DNA from: Juglans regia | Lineage: Eukaryota; Streptophyta; Magnoliopsida; Fagales; Juglandaceae | Assembly (NCBI RefSeq): GCF_001411555.2 | Contig: NC_049903.1 | Span: 25,308,270 to 25,372,269, forward strand | Direction of reading: 5' to 3' | DNA length: 64,000 bases | In this document: positions 48,045 to 59,184 of the stretch, piece by piece | How the letters are laid out: each line of letters starts with the position of its first letter | Numbering within the stretch: the first letter of the stretch is position 1 | The notes under the pieces: generated by a model | Database searches by the model: none | Seen by the model: only the letters and a program-made list of their open reading frames with translations | Told to the model about the DNA's origin: nothing | Program-made: the position numbers and the translations under genes

Positions 48045-48182
48045 CACTATAAGAAAAATGGGCTTTTGTGATCATTTAATTGCGGTAAAAATGTTATTTG
48101 TGACAAAAACAGACTCATTTTGGCTGTAAATAGTCATTTCGCTGGAATTAAATGGCCACAAATAAGCAGTTTTCTTGTAGTG
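48045..48182. mobile_element. CACTA-derived MITE, 138 bp
   Basis: CACTATAAGAAAAATGG at the left and inverse CAGTTTTCTTGTAGTG at the right form terminal inverted repeats of about 13 bp with one or two mismatches. The flanking trinucleotides are TGT and CGT, one base apart, so the duplication is imperfect. It shares TIRs with the element at 45012. Confidence 0.65.
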
Positions 48183-49587
48183 CGTCGCGTAATCGCTTTA
48201 AAAAAGAGTGGGGTCTACTATTAAAAAATTAATTTTTTTCATATGGATCTTATATTTTATTCACTTTTATCAAAACAATTACGCGACGGTTACACAATTC
48301 ACAGTTGCAAATATATTTTCTCTATATTTAATTAGGAGAGTTTTATCTTTAGATCGATGAGAATGTAGGTTTTGTGGTTTGTTGGAACTTGGTTTTTGGG
48401 TTTTTCTCGAAATTATCGCCACCACTAGATTGTTATAAATGATTGTCATCAAGTTTGATGGCATAACACCTAAACCTTTAAAATAGAAGTCTTGAATTCG
48501 ACCCCTTCTCCGAATAAATAAAAAATGATTGTTGTCATGGTATTTTTTTATCATAAGCGACACATTATTAATAAATTATGATATATTGTTCTCTTAAAAA
48601 AATGTAAAATATTTACGGAGTAAAATCACGATAGCTTCTTGGAATAGAAGATAACAACATCTTACTTGTCAAGCTAGCTATCAACGACCTCATGTTCATA
48701 CAAGAGTAATAATTAATAGATCCATAATGACAAAATTGAGTGCTAAAATATATTTAAAAAACAAGTAGACGGTTACTGCTTTCAAAGATTTTTTAACAAA
48801 TGAATATAAAAAAGATGGGTAGTGCTAATGCCCCGTCCAACTTTCAATGCTGGTGTGTCTATTAGTATAAATTTTATTTTTTATTTTTATTTTTATATTT
48901 TTTTAATATATTTAAATATTCTTAAAAAATAAAAAAATATATATATTAATATACTAATAGTCACTTTCTTAATAAGTAAATACAAGAAGAAATTAAAAAA
49001 AATTAAATATATAAATGATTAAAATGAAAGAAAAAAAAGAGACGGTATAATAGCATTAATAAAAAAATATTAGTATACAACCTGCATATATATTCAATAA
49101 ACCAATATTTTTCTGTATTTATTATTTCATTGTACTCTCGGAAGAAGACTGCTCCATTTTCATCCCGAAAATCCAAAATCACTGCTCCATTTTGAGTGTG
49201 AATTGCGTTCTCAACTTCTCTGGATTCAAAGTATGTGGGCTTCATTAATTTGTAGAACAAAAGAAAAAACAGAATACAATTACAGACGGAATGGGGTGCC
49301 GCACTATTGTGTCGGTGAGAGAGAGAGGGTCAAAGTGTGGGGCCGTTGAGGGAGAAAATATATGGGCCATATTGGCCGACAATACATAGAAGCTCACAGG
49401 AGATTTCCGTTTTGTTTACTTCAAGTCGCAACTCCGTATGAACAATGCGGGGGAAAAAAGGGTCGGCAAGCGACAGCTAACTGTTTAACTTGGCATTAAT
49501 TCAAGGTGGGCGGTTTGGCTTTTTTATTTTTGCAGAAAAAAAATATTTTTATCCCTCGAAACTATATTGAAATATCTACGTGAAAGT
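48183..49587. other. AT-rich intergenic region
   Basis: No gene or element ends supported. Short ORFs at 48279-48563 and 49003-49260 have no recognised domain. Confidence 0.4.
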
Positions 49588-49604
49588 AAGTAAAAAGTTG
49601 TTAG

Positions 49605-52002
49605 CATTTTTTTTTCTCTAGGCAGAAAAGCTATGTCTTCTCTAGAAAACCAATACTTCCATGTGCCGTCACCGAAGAGGAAGCTCACTCCTTCCTGATC
49701 TCTATTTCTTTTTCATTTTCCTCTTACTTTCCACTACCTATTTGTGAATATGTTTTTATGATAATTTTTTTCTACCGGCACAGATTTTCTTAGATCTGCT
49801 CCACTCTAGCCATGAACAGTCAACACACGCCCCACCATGACGTTCCCCTCTCGCCGATCTACTGGGACGAAGTGGAACTGCACCCAAAATGTCAATGCGT
49901 GGCCCTCATGCATGGTTTGTTTCCGCGCATGGTCTTCACACATCACCGCACTTTGACAGCTCAGCCAGCTACATGCGCCCCATGATGAGTGTACGAAAGT
50001 GCACTCTAAATACCTTATTATTAGACTAAAATGTTAAAATGTTAACATAAATCATTGGAATTAATGTGTGTTCTTGAATTGAGTTTCTATTGATTTTGGG
50101 ATACTTCTGAGCAGATTTTTATGTTTAATTTCAGAGTCTATAAAAGAGCAAGTCCAAACCTATTCAAATTCAAAGGACTTACAAGTGGGCAAGGCGTTGG
50201 AACAACCTAAAAATTTTCAATGAGTGTATGACTCTTCGAATAAAGATAATGATGGGGTTTGAGAGTAATTCGGATCAGAGTCCAAAATGCGCTGGGAGAA
50301 ATAATGGACATACTTTAGTATTTTAATCATAATTTTCTACTCAAATATCGGATTGATGCGAGTTTTGATGCGTTGGAAAGCTATCTTAAAGGGATACAAA
50401 GTTGTCTCTAATAAATATTTCCAAATTAGAACTCCTGAAATGCGTACGTGGCTGCCAAGTTGAGTCCTAAAATTTAGGCAATTTTGTGTGCAGAAATATG
50501 AAGACATTAGGGTTTCTTTCCTACTCTATTTAAACATATCATTAGTACGAAATTGGGGAGTTCAGAATAGGGGAGATGACTCAATTTGAAGGAGGAAGAT
50601 CTGAAATTAATTTCCACGACCGCCGTTTGCTATATTTTTCTCTTGAGATTTTTGTTGTCCATTATATTTATGGATAACTAAATTCTCAAGTAGAGCTAGA
50701 GATGAACTTGCACATTAGATGGTATTTTAAAATTTTTTTTTTATTTATGTATTTGATTTTCAATTACTAAAACTCTTTTGTTTTATCATTCTCAATTCAT
50801 TGTTGATGTTTTCTTCTCCGAATAATCATAAAATTTATTCTGTTTATGGATTTAGTCATGATTTTTCTATTGAATGGATTAACTCTTTGATTATGTTTGG
50901 ATAAATTATTTATCTGTATTGATTTAATTTTTTGTTGCACTGTCGCTTTCTAAGTATATTGTCGTCATTGAATTTTCTCAATAATGATAATAATTTACGT
51001 ATTTTAAAAGTGGTGACTGATTTTTCAAAGGATTACATTTGGTTTAATCTTGGTTTATAAATCTATACCTTCCGATTGGGAATATTAGGAATTGAGTTCC
51101 CAATTGAGTTATCCAATGAATTAAAAATAATTAAAATATCATATTTGTGCAAGGGATTCCCGACGCTTTACTGTTTGTCAAACTTGAGTATTTTTTCCGT
51201 TAGTAAATTTGTTTTGCTTCACTTTAATTTTCATTTAAAATTAATCTTTATTCTCCATTAATTATTTAATATATTTCTTTAGTTTCTTTGTTCATTCTAC
51301 AATTCTTTTAATTTGTTTCTGTGGAATCGACACCCTAAAGCTGTGCTATAACTACCGCATTATTCTTTGGGCGTAATCACCCCACCATGACGTTCCCCTC
51401 CCACCGATCTACTGGGATGATGTGGAACCATGCCCAAAATGTCAGCGCGTGGCCCTCACGCCCGGTTTGTTTTTGTGCATGGTCTTCATGTACCGCCACA
51501 CTCCGACAGCTCACGGCTACACACGCTGCACCATTAGAACTGCCACCCTCCAATCCTTCAAATCGGCAACACCCCTCCTCCATTCCACCGACGTGTGGTC
51601 CTCACGCGCTACTCCAGTAGCGTGGGTTGACTATTCCTCCGCTGCAGATCTGCCCTTCCCCTGCCGGTCTATCCAGGTTATTGCTTTCCCTAATCGATGA
51701 TCTTGTGAGAGAGACTAAGGACCTCCCCGACAAATACCTCAAGACTTTCAACTACAGTGCATCCGCTTGCACCGCTTCCAGCGGTGGCTTTCTTTCAAAA
51801 CGTTTTTTAAGACGGTTGGTTTCCTCTTAGTAGGGCTTGGGTAGAGACCAAGAAATTGGTCTCAAAACCTTTTTTTTTTTCTTTTTTTCACCACATTTGC
51901 ACTGTGGTTGTTGCTTTGGGGTATTTTGTTGGGGAACCCCACCCCCTCTAACATGTATCATCTTTTATTTTAATGAAGTTTGCATGCTTAGGAAAAAAAA
52001 GA
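49605..52002 (+). mobile_element. A-tailed retroposon X1 (split by a solo LTR)
   Basis: Flanks are AAGTAAAAAGTTGTTAG at 49588-49604 and again at 52003-52019, a 17-bp target duplication. The element ends in an A-rich tail GGAAAAAAAAGAAAG. Excluding the solo LTR it is about 1.0 kb. It holds a tandem duplication of about 160 bp (ACCATGACGTTCCCCTC at about 49836 and 51385). It is homologous to X2 in several places (CGCCGATCTACT, GCTTTCCCTAA-ATGATC, the 3' end). No conserved long ORF, so non-autonomous and presumably LINE-mobilised. Confidence 0.65.
49983..51379 (+). mobile_element. Solo LTR of a third retrotransposon family
   Basis: It starts TGATGAGTGTACG and ends GGGCGTAATCA, and is flanked by the perfect 5-bp duplication CCCCA (49978-49982, 51380-51384). 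It is 1397 bp long. It includes TCTATAAAAG (about 50137) as a TATA candidate and no coding. The superfamily is not certain from the sequence alone. Confidence 0.88.
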
Positions 52003-52019
52003 AAGTAAAAAGTTGTTAG

Positions 52020-52867
52020 ACAACCAACTTTCCTTCCATTTCTCACTCCAGAGTTTCTTTTCTCTCTACCCAACTTCAGCCATCCTTTCATTTCCTCCGC
52101 CTAGAGGGGGGTTAGAGCTTTGGCTCCTCCCTCCCTCTTCCTGTCCGGCCAATGCCGGAGCTGTCTATAATGTTTTCTTTCAGTTTTTTGGTCATTTTCC
52201 GTTCGTAGCACCAAGACACGCCGATCTACTGCCTACCAATCTCCTACGACCACAACGCGTTTGGCTCGTAGACTCTCCAACCACCGATCTATCGGAAGGT
52301 CAAAGAAAACTGATAAAAAAAGTCATATCATGCGTGAGTCTCACGTGCTGCTGCGCCAGGGCGAGTCTGCCACTGTTATGTGCGGAACCACTAGGGTTAG
52401 TGGCTTCAGATATCTTAGATTTGACCATCACCTTATTTCCTAGGGTGGCGCTTGAACCACAAGAGCCTCCACAGATAGTGTAGGTCCTATGTCGGTGTAT
52501 CGACACATCGTCCGGTTGCTACATTCCTAAGTTCCTGCTTTCCCTAACCAATGATCAAGACAAAGTGATAGTGGAAGTCTCCTATAGCCAGTCGAGACAA
52601 ACAAGATGCAACACACACCAATTCACTGCGACTTTTAATCGCAATCTTACAGTTTGTTTATCAGATTGTGCTAAGACTGCTTCAAGTGGCTTCCCCTTAA
52701 TAGGAAATGGGTAGGAGCCAATTTTTGGCTTCGAATCCCTCTTTTGTTATTCCAATTGTGTTGCATTTATTTGTTTTGAGAAAATTGTTGGGAACTCCCA
52801 CCACATTGAATATAGTATCATGTAACCACTTAGTTTATCTATGATATTGCTTGCAAAGGAAAAAAAA
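52020..52867 (+). mobile_element. A-tailed retroposon X2 (tandem to X1)
   Basis: It begins directly after the second target copy at 52003-52019. It ends in an A-run at 52858-52869 followed by AAGTAAAAAGTTAG (52868-52881), a third target-like copy with a 3-base deletion. About 850 bp. Its 3' part matches X1 (GGGAACTCCCACC, TAGTATCATG). Open frames at 52013-52483 are not conserved in X1. Confidence 0.6.
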
Positions 52868-53437
52868 AAGTAAAAAGTTAGATTGTTTAGAGGAAAAACA
52901 TAGGTGAAAAGTTAGATTTGAATGACGTTGCCATACATGTAACTACCGGTTTAAAACAAAGAAACTTATAGTTATCTAGCATGAAGGAAACTTAACTATC
53001 AGCCACCATGACTAACTTTGTAAGATAATCAGTTTGGATCGGAAAAATCATCTAGACTGGACCAGACTGATAGTCTTATTGGTCAGTCTTGGGGTGTGTT
53101 TTTTTGGACAAGAGCGAGATCGAGACTGAGACCGACCAAATATATATTTTTTAAATATTATATATATAATATAATCATCGTGTGACTACCACGATGAAAT
53201 TTCGATAAGTCTAAGTAAGTTAAGACCATGACAATAAGTACAATGCATGTGATCGACTCGTTCCTTTTGGGCTTGTAAAGCTAGAGGAACCAGATTCTAC
53301 TAAGCTTAAGACATTTATTCCTTACACTAGCTATAAAAGATTCCATGACATAAATAAAGTGGAATGTTTTCATTAAACCAAAAGCTCCTGAAAATAACAT
53401 TGTTCGGAAATACTTAATAAAACAATAAAAATGTTTA

Positions 53438-53452
53438 GTATTACAATTTCTT
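53438..53452. repeat. LINE target-site duplication, left copy
   Basis: GTATTACAATTTCTT is identical over 15 bases to 59185-59199. It adjoins the poly-T (A-tail) of the LINE. Confidence 0.9.
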
Positions 53453-53503
53453 TTTTTTTTTTATAAAACAATGCATACTATTTTATTCATCAACCAAAAG
53501 AGA

Positions 53504-54715
53504 TTACATCAAGGCATCATGCCATATGATTTGTGAGACATCTTCAGGAAAAGAGTCCCACCAAACCACTAGCTCATCAATACACCATGACTGTCTTGCC
53601 AAACAATGGGCAACTGCATTGGCCATACGGCCTTTATGTTGAACTATTACTTTAGGAAATCTTTGTAACATCCGCTTGATCTCAGAAACCAAGTTTCCCC
53701 AAATAGACATAGACTCTTGTACTTTGTTAAGTTCTTGGACCACCAGCAATGAATCACTCTCCACTTCTAACTCACTGATTCCCAAAGGAAAACAAATTTG
53801 GAGGCCTCTCAGAACAGCCAAGAACTCTATCTCGATTGGATCACTTACATCATGTTCTGGTTTGCTTGCTGTTAAGAGCACCTTCCCCCTCTCATCTCGA
53901 AGGACCATGCCTACTCCCGATCTGCATTGCTCATGGAATGTAGCACCATCGATGTTAAGCTTCAAAACTCCTGCAGGTGGAGGCTGCCAGCGGCATTGAG
54001 GTATCAATCCTCTCTTTTGCTCATATGTTGCAGATAAGTGCTCTTGGTACAATGAAAGGGCATGGTCTATGGCCTGTTCTGGGGATAATTTCTTATTCTC
54101 AAACATGAGTTTATTTCTTCTGTTCCATAAACCCCAAGCACAAAGGACCAAAGACTCCATTTCTCCAGACTTATTTCTTCTTACCAATTCTTCCATAACT
54201 TGAACAAAATCTAGTGGAAAGCTACTACCCTGCAGGAAGTTGAGCTGAAGCTGAAAAGGCTCTTTGAAGCTTGAACAATTGAGAATGGCGTGATTTGTGT
54301 CCTCAATCTCCACTTGACACCACTTGCACTTAGCATCTGTCACAACCTTCTTAGCTTGGAGATTTTTCAATGATGGTAACCCATTTTTGCACACCCTCCA
54401 AACAAAAAATTTTACTCTATTAGGAACCTGCAGCTTCCAAATTCTTTTCCACATTCTGCATTGCCCCACTCTAACTGACCCTTCACCCGACTGCCTCTCC
54501 TCATCAAAAGATGCAAACAATCTGTATGCACTCTTGACACTAAACAGTCCATTTTGCTCATGTTCCCAAACAATACAATCGGGTCTTTGATCAAGAGTAA
54601 GCATCATATTCAGCACTTCATAAGCTTCCCTTGGTGGTAAGAATCTCCTCACCTTCTCTACATCCCACATGTTGGTATTATCATCTATCAATTCAGACAC
54701 CTTCCAATTCAGCTA
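53504..54715 (-). pseudogene. LINE ORF2 C-terminal part: zf-RVT and RNase H, separated by frameshift and stop
   Basis: This is the continuation of ORF2 in another frame, after an in-frame TAG at 54713-54715. The open stretch from the ATG at 54700 encodes 398 residues; that ATG is internal, not a real start. It contains SAYRLFASF, then a zinc-binding core KLQVPNRVKFFVWRVCKNGLP and CKWCQ-x-HAILNC. The RNase H-like domain follows: LKLNIDGATFHEQCRSGVGMV (first Asp), DPIEIEFLAVLRGL (Glu), LEVESDSLLVVQEL (Asp), then MANAVAHCLARQ. It ends WHDALM followed by TAA. It would process the RNA-DNA hybrid during target-primed reverse transcription. Confidence 0.88.
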
Positions 54716-54782
54716 AGTCTGAGTAATTGAGTCAAGTGCAGGTACCAGTTTATGATTAGGCTGCCAATAGTCAGTCCAAATG

Positions 54783-57605
54783 TTAATAGCCTTCCCATCT
54801 CCTACTCTCCATCTGCACCCTTTTAATAAAAAAAGACTTTGCTTCCCAAATACCCCTCCACACATAAGAAGGTTCATAACCTAACTCAGCCTCCATGAAG
54901 CTAGAAGAAGAAAAATACCTGGCCTTATAGATCTTATGAAGCAGTGAGTCTTCCTCTTTAAGGATTCGCCAACCCTGCTTAGCTAATAGTGCCATATTAA
55001 AGCACCTCAAGTCCTTGAACCCCATCCCCCCGTGTGCCTTTGATTCACACAGCTTTCTCCAACTGATCCACCTTATTCTGTTTTCATCCTTCTTTTGTCC
55101 CCACCAAAACTTTGCAATTAGACTCTCCAGCTCAGAGCACAAAGAGGCAGGCAATTTAAAACAACTCATGATATAAGTAGGGATAGAGAGAGCCACGGCT
55201 TTGATAAGCACCTCTCTGCCCCCTTGAGATAAAAGCTTCTCCTTCCACCCTTGTAATTTTTGCCACACCTTGCTCTTCAACACTGAAAAAGCTTGATATT
55301 TTCCTCTTCCCACCATGGGAGGAAGTCCCAAATATTTATCATAAGATTGGTGCTGCTGAACTCCCCAGAACCTCATGATTTCTTCTTGTTGTCTAGAGGT
55401 AACATTTTTGCTAAATAACATTGAAGTCTTTTCTCTATTCACCATTTGGCCCGAGGCTTTTTCATAAACTTCCAGCAGATGAAGCATGTTTCTATTTGTC
55501 TGTAGTGTAGCCCTGCAAAATAAAACACTGTCATCTGCAAACATAAGGTGGTTTACTTTTGGTGCACTCCTGCACACTCTAATCCCCTCCACTGCATCTT
55601 TTCTATCAGCTTCTTTGAGTAGAGAGATGAGCCCCTCTGTACAGAGAAGGAAAAGATAGGGGGAAAGGGGATCCCCTTGTCTTAAACCTCTCGTTGGAAA
55701 GATAGGACCCTTTGGCTCACCATTCACCAGAATAGAAAAAGAGACAGATTTCACACACAGCATTAACAACTCAATCCACTTGTTCCCAAACCCCATCTTC
55801 CTCATGACAGTTTCAAGATAGTCCCACTCAATGCGATCATAAGCCTTGCTCATGTCGAGCTTAAGGGACATAAATCCCTTCTTTCCTTGCCTCTTCCTTC
55901 GAAGGAAATGCACTAATTCATAGGCAATGAGCACATTATCCGTTATTAACCTTCCAGGTACAAAAGCACTTTGAGAAGAGGAAATTAATTCGGGTAACAC
56001 AACCTTAAGCCTGTTTGCTAGCACCTTTGACACCAATTTATATAAGACATTGCATAGACTGATTGGCCTCAAATCAGACACCACCTCAACCTTTCTCTTC
56101 TTAGGAATCAAAGTAACAAAAGTGTGATTTAACTGAGAAGGGAAACTACCCGTATTCAGAGCAGTTAAAACAGCTTGGGTAACATCCCTTCCCACAACAG
56201 ACCAGTATTTTTGAAAAAACAAAGGAGCCATACCATCTGGTCCAGGGGATTTTGTAGGCTTCATCTCCTTTAAAGCTGCTTCCACTTCTGCTTCCACAAA
56301 TGCCTCCTTTAGTCTTTGCTTCATCTCATTAGTCACCCTACCAGCAAGGTTATCTAAAAACTGCATATTGCCTCTGTCAGCAGAAGCTGTGAAGAGAGTA
56401 TCAAAATAGTTGAGGATCACCTCATCTCTTGCATCTTCCACTTGCCAATTACCAGTAGCATCCCTAATGCCACTTAACATATTCTTATTCTTTCTCTGTG
56501 TAGCCTTATGATGGAAAAAACTGGTATTTCTATCACCCTCAGCCAACCAAAGAGCTCGTGACCTTTGCCTCCACATAATCTCATTTCTCTCCAGCCATTT
56601 ATGAACCTCAATTCTAGCTTTTTTTAGTTCTTCTTGCATAAGGCCCCTGGGATCAGAATCTTCAATCATCTTTAGGTGTAACTTTGCTTTTCTTAGATTT
56701 TTTTGAACATGGCCAAAGCTGTTTTTATTCCAGCCTTCTAATTGTTCTCCACACCTTTTTATCTGTCTCATCACCCCCCTGCATTGTTCTTTCCCTAGAT
56801 CCATCCCCCCAAGCTTTTTCAATAATAGTTTTACAACTCTTATCCTCCACCCACATTGCCTCAAAACGAAAGAGCCTCTTCCCTTTTCTTGCATTATGTT
56901 TGCCTGTAGCTGCAACTTAATTGGCACATGATCAGAATATGCCACACTACCATGGCTTACACAAGCCATAGTATATAAAGCCTTCCACTTTAGGTTTGCC
57001 AAGCATCTATCCAACCTTTCACTAATGCAGTGAGCAGGTTCCCTTTTATTACACCAAGTAAATGGATTGCCCTGAAAGCCCAAGTCTAACAGTTCACAGT
57101 CATCAATAACTTCACAAAAATCCTGCATCTGTTTATCAGTTCTAATTCTCCCACCACATTTCTCATTAGGACTTAACACCTCATTGAAATCACCCATCAA
57201 TAACCATCCTTTATCACTTGGTACCTTTAATGATCTTAAAAGGCTCCAAGTTTCATGACGCCTACTAGAGTCAGGTTGACAATACACCCCAGTAAAAAAC
57301 CAAGAATCATCATCAGTGGTAGAGTCCTGAATAGATGCATGAATATGACTTCGAGAGTAATTCTTAATGACTATATTAACATCATTCTTCCACAGGAGAG
57401 CAATCCCTCCACTCCTCCCCTCACTACTTACTGCCAAACAGTTCTCGTACCCCATCCTATACTTGAGATTTTCCATACCCTTCTCACTTAATTTGGTCTC
57501 TTGTAGGAACAAGACCTTGGGACCTTCTTCCCTGACTAAATCAGAGAGAGCTCGAACACCCCGTGGGTTCCCAAGCCCACGGGTGTTCCAACTAAGAAGA
57601 ATCAT
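54783..57605 (-). CDS. LINE ORF2: endonuclease and reverse transcriptase (940 aa, truncated by frameshift)
   Basis: It starts at ATG 57605, overlapping the ORF1 stop by ATGA (57605-57602), a layout that suggests reinitiation after ORF1. The N-terminal apurinic-type endonuclease reads LLSWNTRGLGNPRG, FLQETKLSEKG, then GDFNEV (Gly138-Asp139-Phe140-Asn141) and a YSDHVPIKL end. Reverse transcriptase follows: KSPGPDGMAPLFFQKYW, LIPKK, RPISLCNVLYKLVSK, LDMSKAYDR (Asp584), GLRQGDPLSPYLF and FADDSVLF (catalytic Asp691-Asp692). Both domains look complete. The frame ends in RRWEGY-stop because one extra A lies in the A-run at 54821-54824 (minus-strand AAAA before GGG). The domain tail continues in another frame. 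Confidence 0.92.
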   Translation of the reverse strand: MILLSWNTRGLGNPRGVRALSDLVREEGPKVLFLQETKLSEKGMENLKYRMGYENCLAVSSEGRSGGIALLWKNDVNIVIKNYSRSHIHASIQDSTTDDDSWFFTGVYCQPDSSRRHETWSLLRSLKVPSDKGWLLMGDFNEVLSPNEKCGGRIRTDKQMQDFCEVIDDCELLDLGFQGNPFTWCNKREPAHCISERLDRCLANLKWKALYTMACVSHGSVAYSDHVPIKLQLQANIMQEKGRGSFVLRQCGWRIRVVKLLLKKLGGMDLGKEQCRGVMRQIKRCGEQLEGWNKNSFGHVQKNLRKAKLHLKMIEDSDPRGLMQEELKKARIEVHKWLERNEIMWRQRSRALWLAEGDRNTSFFHHKATQRKNKNMLSGIRDATGNWQVEDARDEVILNYFDTLFTASADRGNMQFLDNLAGRVTNEMKQRLKEAFVEAEVEAALKEMKPTKSPGPDGMAPLFFQKYWSVVGRDVTQAVLTALNTGSFPSQLNHTFVTLIPKKRKVEVVSDLRPISLCNVLYKLVSKVLANRLKVVLPELISSSQSAFVPGRLITDNVLIAYELVHFLRRKRQGKKGFMSLKLDMSKAYDRIEWDYLETVMRKMGFGNKWIELLMLCVKSVSFSILVNGEPKGPIFPTRGLRQGDPLSPYLFLLCTEGLISLLKEADRKDAVEGIRVCRSAPKVNHLMFADDSVLFCRATLQTNRNMLHLLEVYEKASGQMVNREKTSMLFSKNVTSRQQEEIMRFWGVQQHQSYDKYLGLPPMVGRGKYQAFSVLKSKVWQKLQGWKEKLLSQGGREVLIKAVALSIPTYIMSCFKLPASLCSELESLIAKFWWGQKKDENRIRWISWRKLCESKAHGGMGFKDLRCFNMALLAKQGWRILKEEDSLLHKIYKARYFSSSSFMEAELGYEPSYVWRGIWEAKSFFIKRVQMESRRWEGY

Positions 57606-59023
57606 TGGGTTCGGCAGGGCTGTTCAACAGCCTCTGCCGATAACACATTATCTTGATCAATCTCAGTCACCCTTGTTGTCTTAGCTTTCTTACTTCCACC
57701 AATTAGTACATTGTCACAACTACCACCTTCTATGGAACGTTTATTACCTGAACTCTCAGCATAAATATATGATTTCATACATGGATTACGAGCACGTTTT
57801 TTCCAAGTATTCCGAGTAGACCTTCTAATTGGTTGCACTGAAAGTTGATGGGCCTCATTTGATCCTTTAGTTGGAGAAAAACTATCATCTACAAGGCCCA
57901 CCGTGGTATTGTTTGCATGGCCATCTTTTACAATTCCGTGAAATCTGCTTCCCTCCGAATTTTGTGTAACGGATAGATCTTCATCCAATCTTATCGATGA
58001 TAACGGAGACTTTTCGTGACAACTGTTCTCTTCCATCGTTCCCTCCTTTTCCTTATTTGTATTTTGAGAACAATCCCCATGATCTAATCCTTCAACATTG
58101 CCTACAAACCCGCTATCCATAACACCCTGCTCCGAAAAATCAGCACCATTCCAATTTGAATTACAAGCGTCCATCTTCCCTGTTGGAACTGCACCTCCAC
58201 CATTTTCGCCACCCTCCCCCTCCGTATGCTTCCCCATCTCCGCTGGCGTGCTCTTTACTGTCGAGTCATACTCCTGCTGAGAATAAAACCGAAGACGACG
58301 ACCTCCGACGTCCGCTCGAAGCCAGCTACCAAACTGTTTTGGCACTCCCTTGACAGTTTTGACTTGACAGTCGACGCCATCATGTATAATTCTTCCGCAC
58401 TGCAAACAGAAACGCGGCAACTTCTCATATTTGATTGGAACCCAAATTTTTGCCCCTTGCAATGTAATAGTACGTCCCCTGGCTAGAGGCTTCTTCAAAT
58501 CCATCAGAATTTTTACTCTAAGGAATTTACCCCACCCCACGTTGTCTTCATCTGCCTCCACTTCCTTCACCTCCCCTAAAGAATTTCCCAGCTTCATCCT
58601 GCACTCCCTGGACATCCCTACCAATGGCAAGTTATGGAACTGGACCCACAAAACTGCTTTATCGAATGATATCTTATTCAATGGGGTAAACCCATCAAAT
58701 GCATTCATCACAAACATATTCGCATCAAAAAGCCATGGCCTACCACTCTCTACCCGACTCTTATCTGCATGGGTAGCAAACGTGATAATGAAGATATTCC
58801 TCCCCATCTCTGTAAACACCGCAGGTTTACTCAATCTCCAAACCTTAGCCATTGTATTTTCTACTATATTCTTCCCGAGCTGTCTCTCGGACCACATTTT
58901 GCTAATCAAACTGCGATCACCTTTACGTAGAATCGCTGGTGTCCCCTCCCCCTCAATATCAATTGCCGCACCTTCTTCCTCATTCAACTGAAAATTCTCC
59001 AACATCTCCTGGAGATCCTCCAT
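57602..59023 (-). CDS. LINE ORF1: DUF4283 and zinc-knuckle RNA-binding protein (473 aa), intact
   Basis: Residues ~38-150 show the DUF4283 pattern: MWSERQLGKNIVENTMAKVW, then NIFIITFATHADKSRV and GRPWLFDANMFVMNAFDG. A zinc knuckle C206-x2-C209-x4-H214-x4-C219 sits in PRFCLQCGRIIHDGVDC. The C-terminal half (about 250-473) is low-complexity, acidic and Ser/Asn-rich, with a basic patch RRSTRNTWKKRAR. Such proteins bind the LINE RNA. The frame is unbroken from ATG 59023 to TGA 57602, a usual length for plant L1 ORF1. Confidence 0.92.
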   Translation of the reverse strand: MEDLQEMLENFQLNEEEGAAIDIEGEGTPAILRKGDRSLISKMWSERQLGKNIVENTMAKVWRLSKPAVFTEMGRNIFIITFATHADKSRVESGRPWLFDANMFVMNAFDGFTPLNKISFDKAVLWVQFHNLPLVGMSRECRMKLGNSLGEVKEVEADEDNVGWGKFLRVKILMDLKKPLARGRTITLQGAKIWVPIKYEKLPRFCLQCGRIIHDGVDCQVKTVKGVPKQFGSWLRADVGGRRLRFYSQQEYDSTVKSTPAEMGKHTEGEGGENGGGAVPTGKMDACNSNWNGADFSEQGVMDSGFVGNVEGLDHGDCSQNTNKEKEGTMEENSCHEKSPLSSIRLDEDLSVTQNSEGSRFHGIVKDGHANNTTVGLVDDSFSPTKGSNEAHQLSVQPIRRSTRNTWKKRARNPCMKSYIYAESSGNKRSIEGGSCDNVLIGGSKKAKTTRVTEIDQDNVLSAEAVEQPCRTQ

Positions 59024-59184
59024 AGCTACACCTCACTCCTTCTCGTTTCCGAACTCACAACACCACCTCTATTTTCTAAAGAGAAAATTAGAGAGGCGAC
59101 TAGCCGCTAGGACCTTGAAAATTGGCCCTTTTCTACGCCGGTTGTTACTACGCCGTCGATAACGTAAAGAGTTATTCCTGCATT

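Larger units (their letters stand above)
53453..59184 (-). mobile_element. Full-length L1-type plant LINE
   Basis: Perfect 15-bp target duplications (53438-53452 and 59185-59199) enclose a 5.7-kb non-LTR retrotransposon on the minus strand. It has a 5' UTR of about 160 bp (59184-59024), ORF1 (59023-57602), ORF2 (57605 onward, ending 53504), a short 3' UTR with AATAAA (complement at 53482-53487) and an A-tail. ORF2 order is endonuclease, reverse transcriptase, zf-RVT and RNase H, the plant L1 arrangement. Undiverged duplications imply a fairly recent insertion, yet ORF2 has a frameshift and a stop. Confidence 0.93.

Noticed and set aside
51387..51700. Overlapping GC-rich ORFs of 68-92 codons on both strands
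   Set aside because: They lie in the non-coding body of retroposon X1 and are not kept in X2.
58431..58991. Open frame of 186 codons on the plus strand
   Set aside because: It is an antisense shadow of LINE ORF1.
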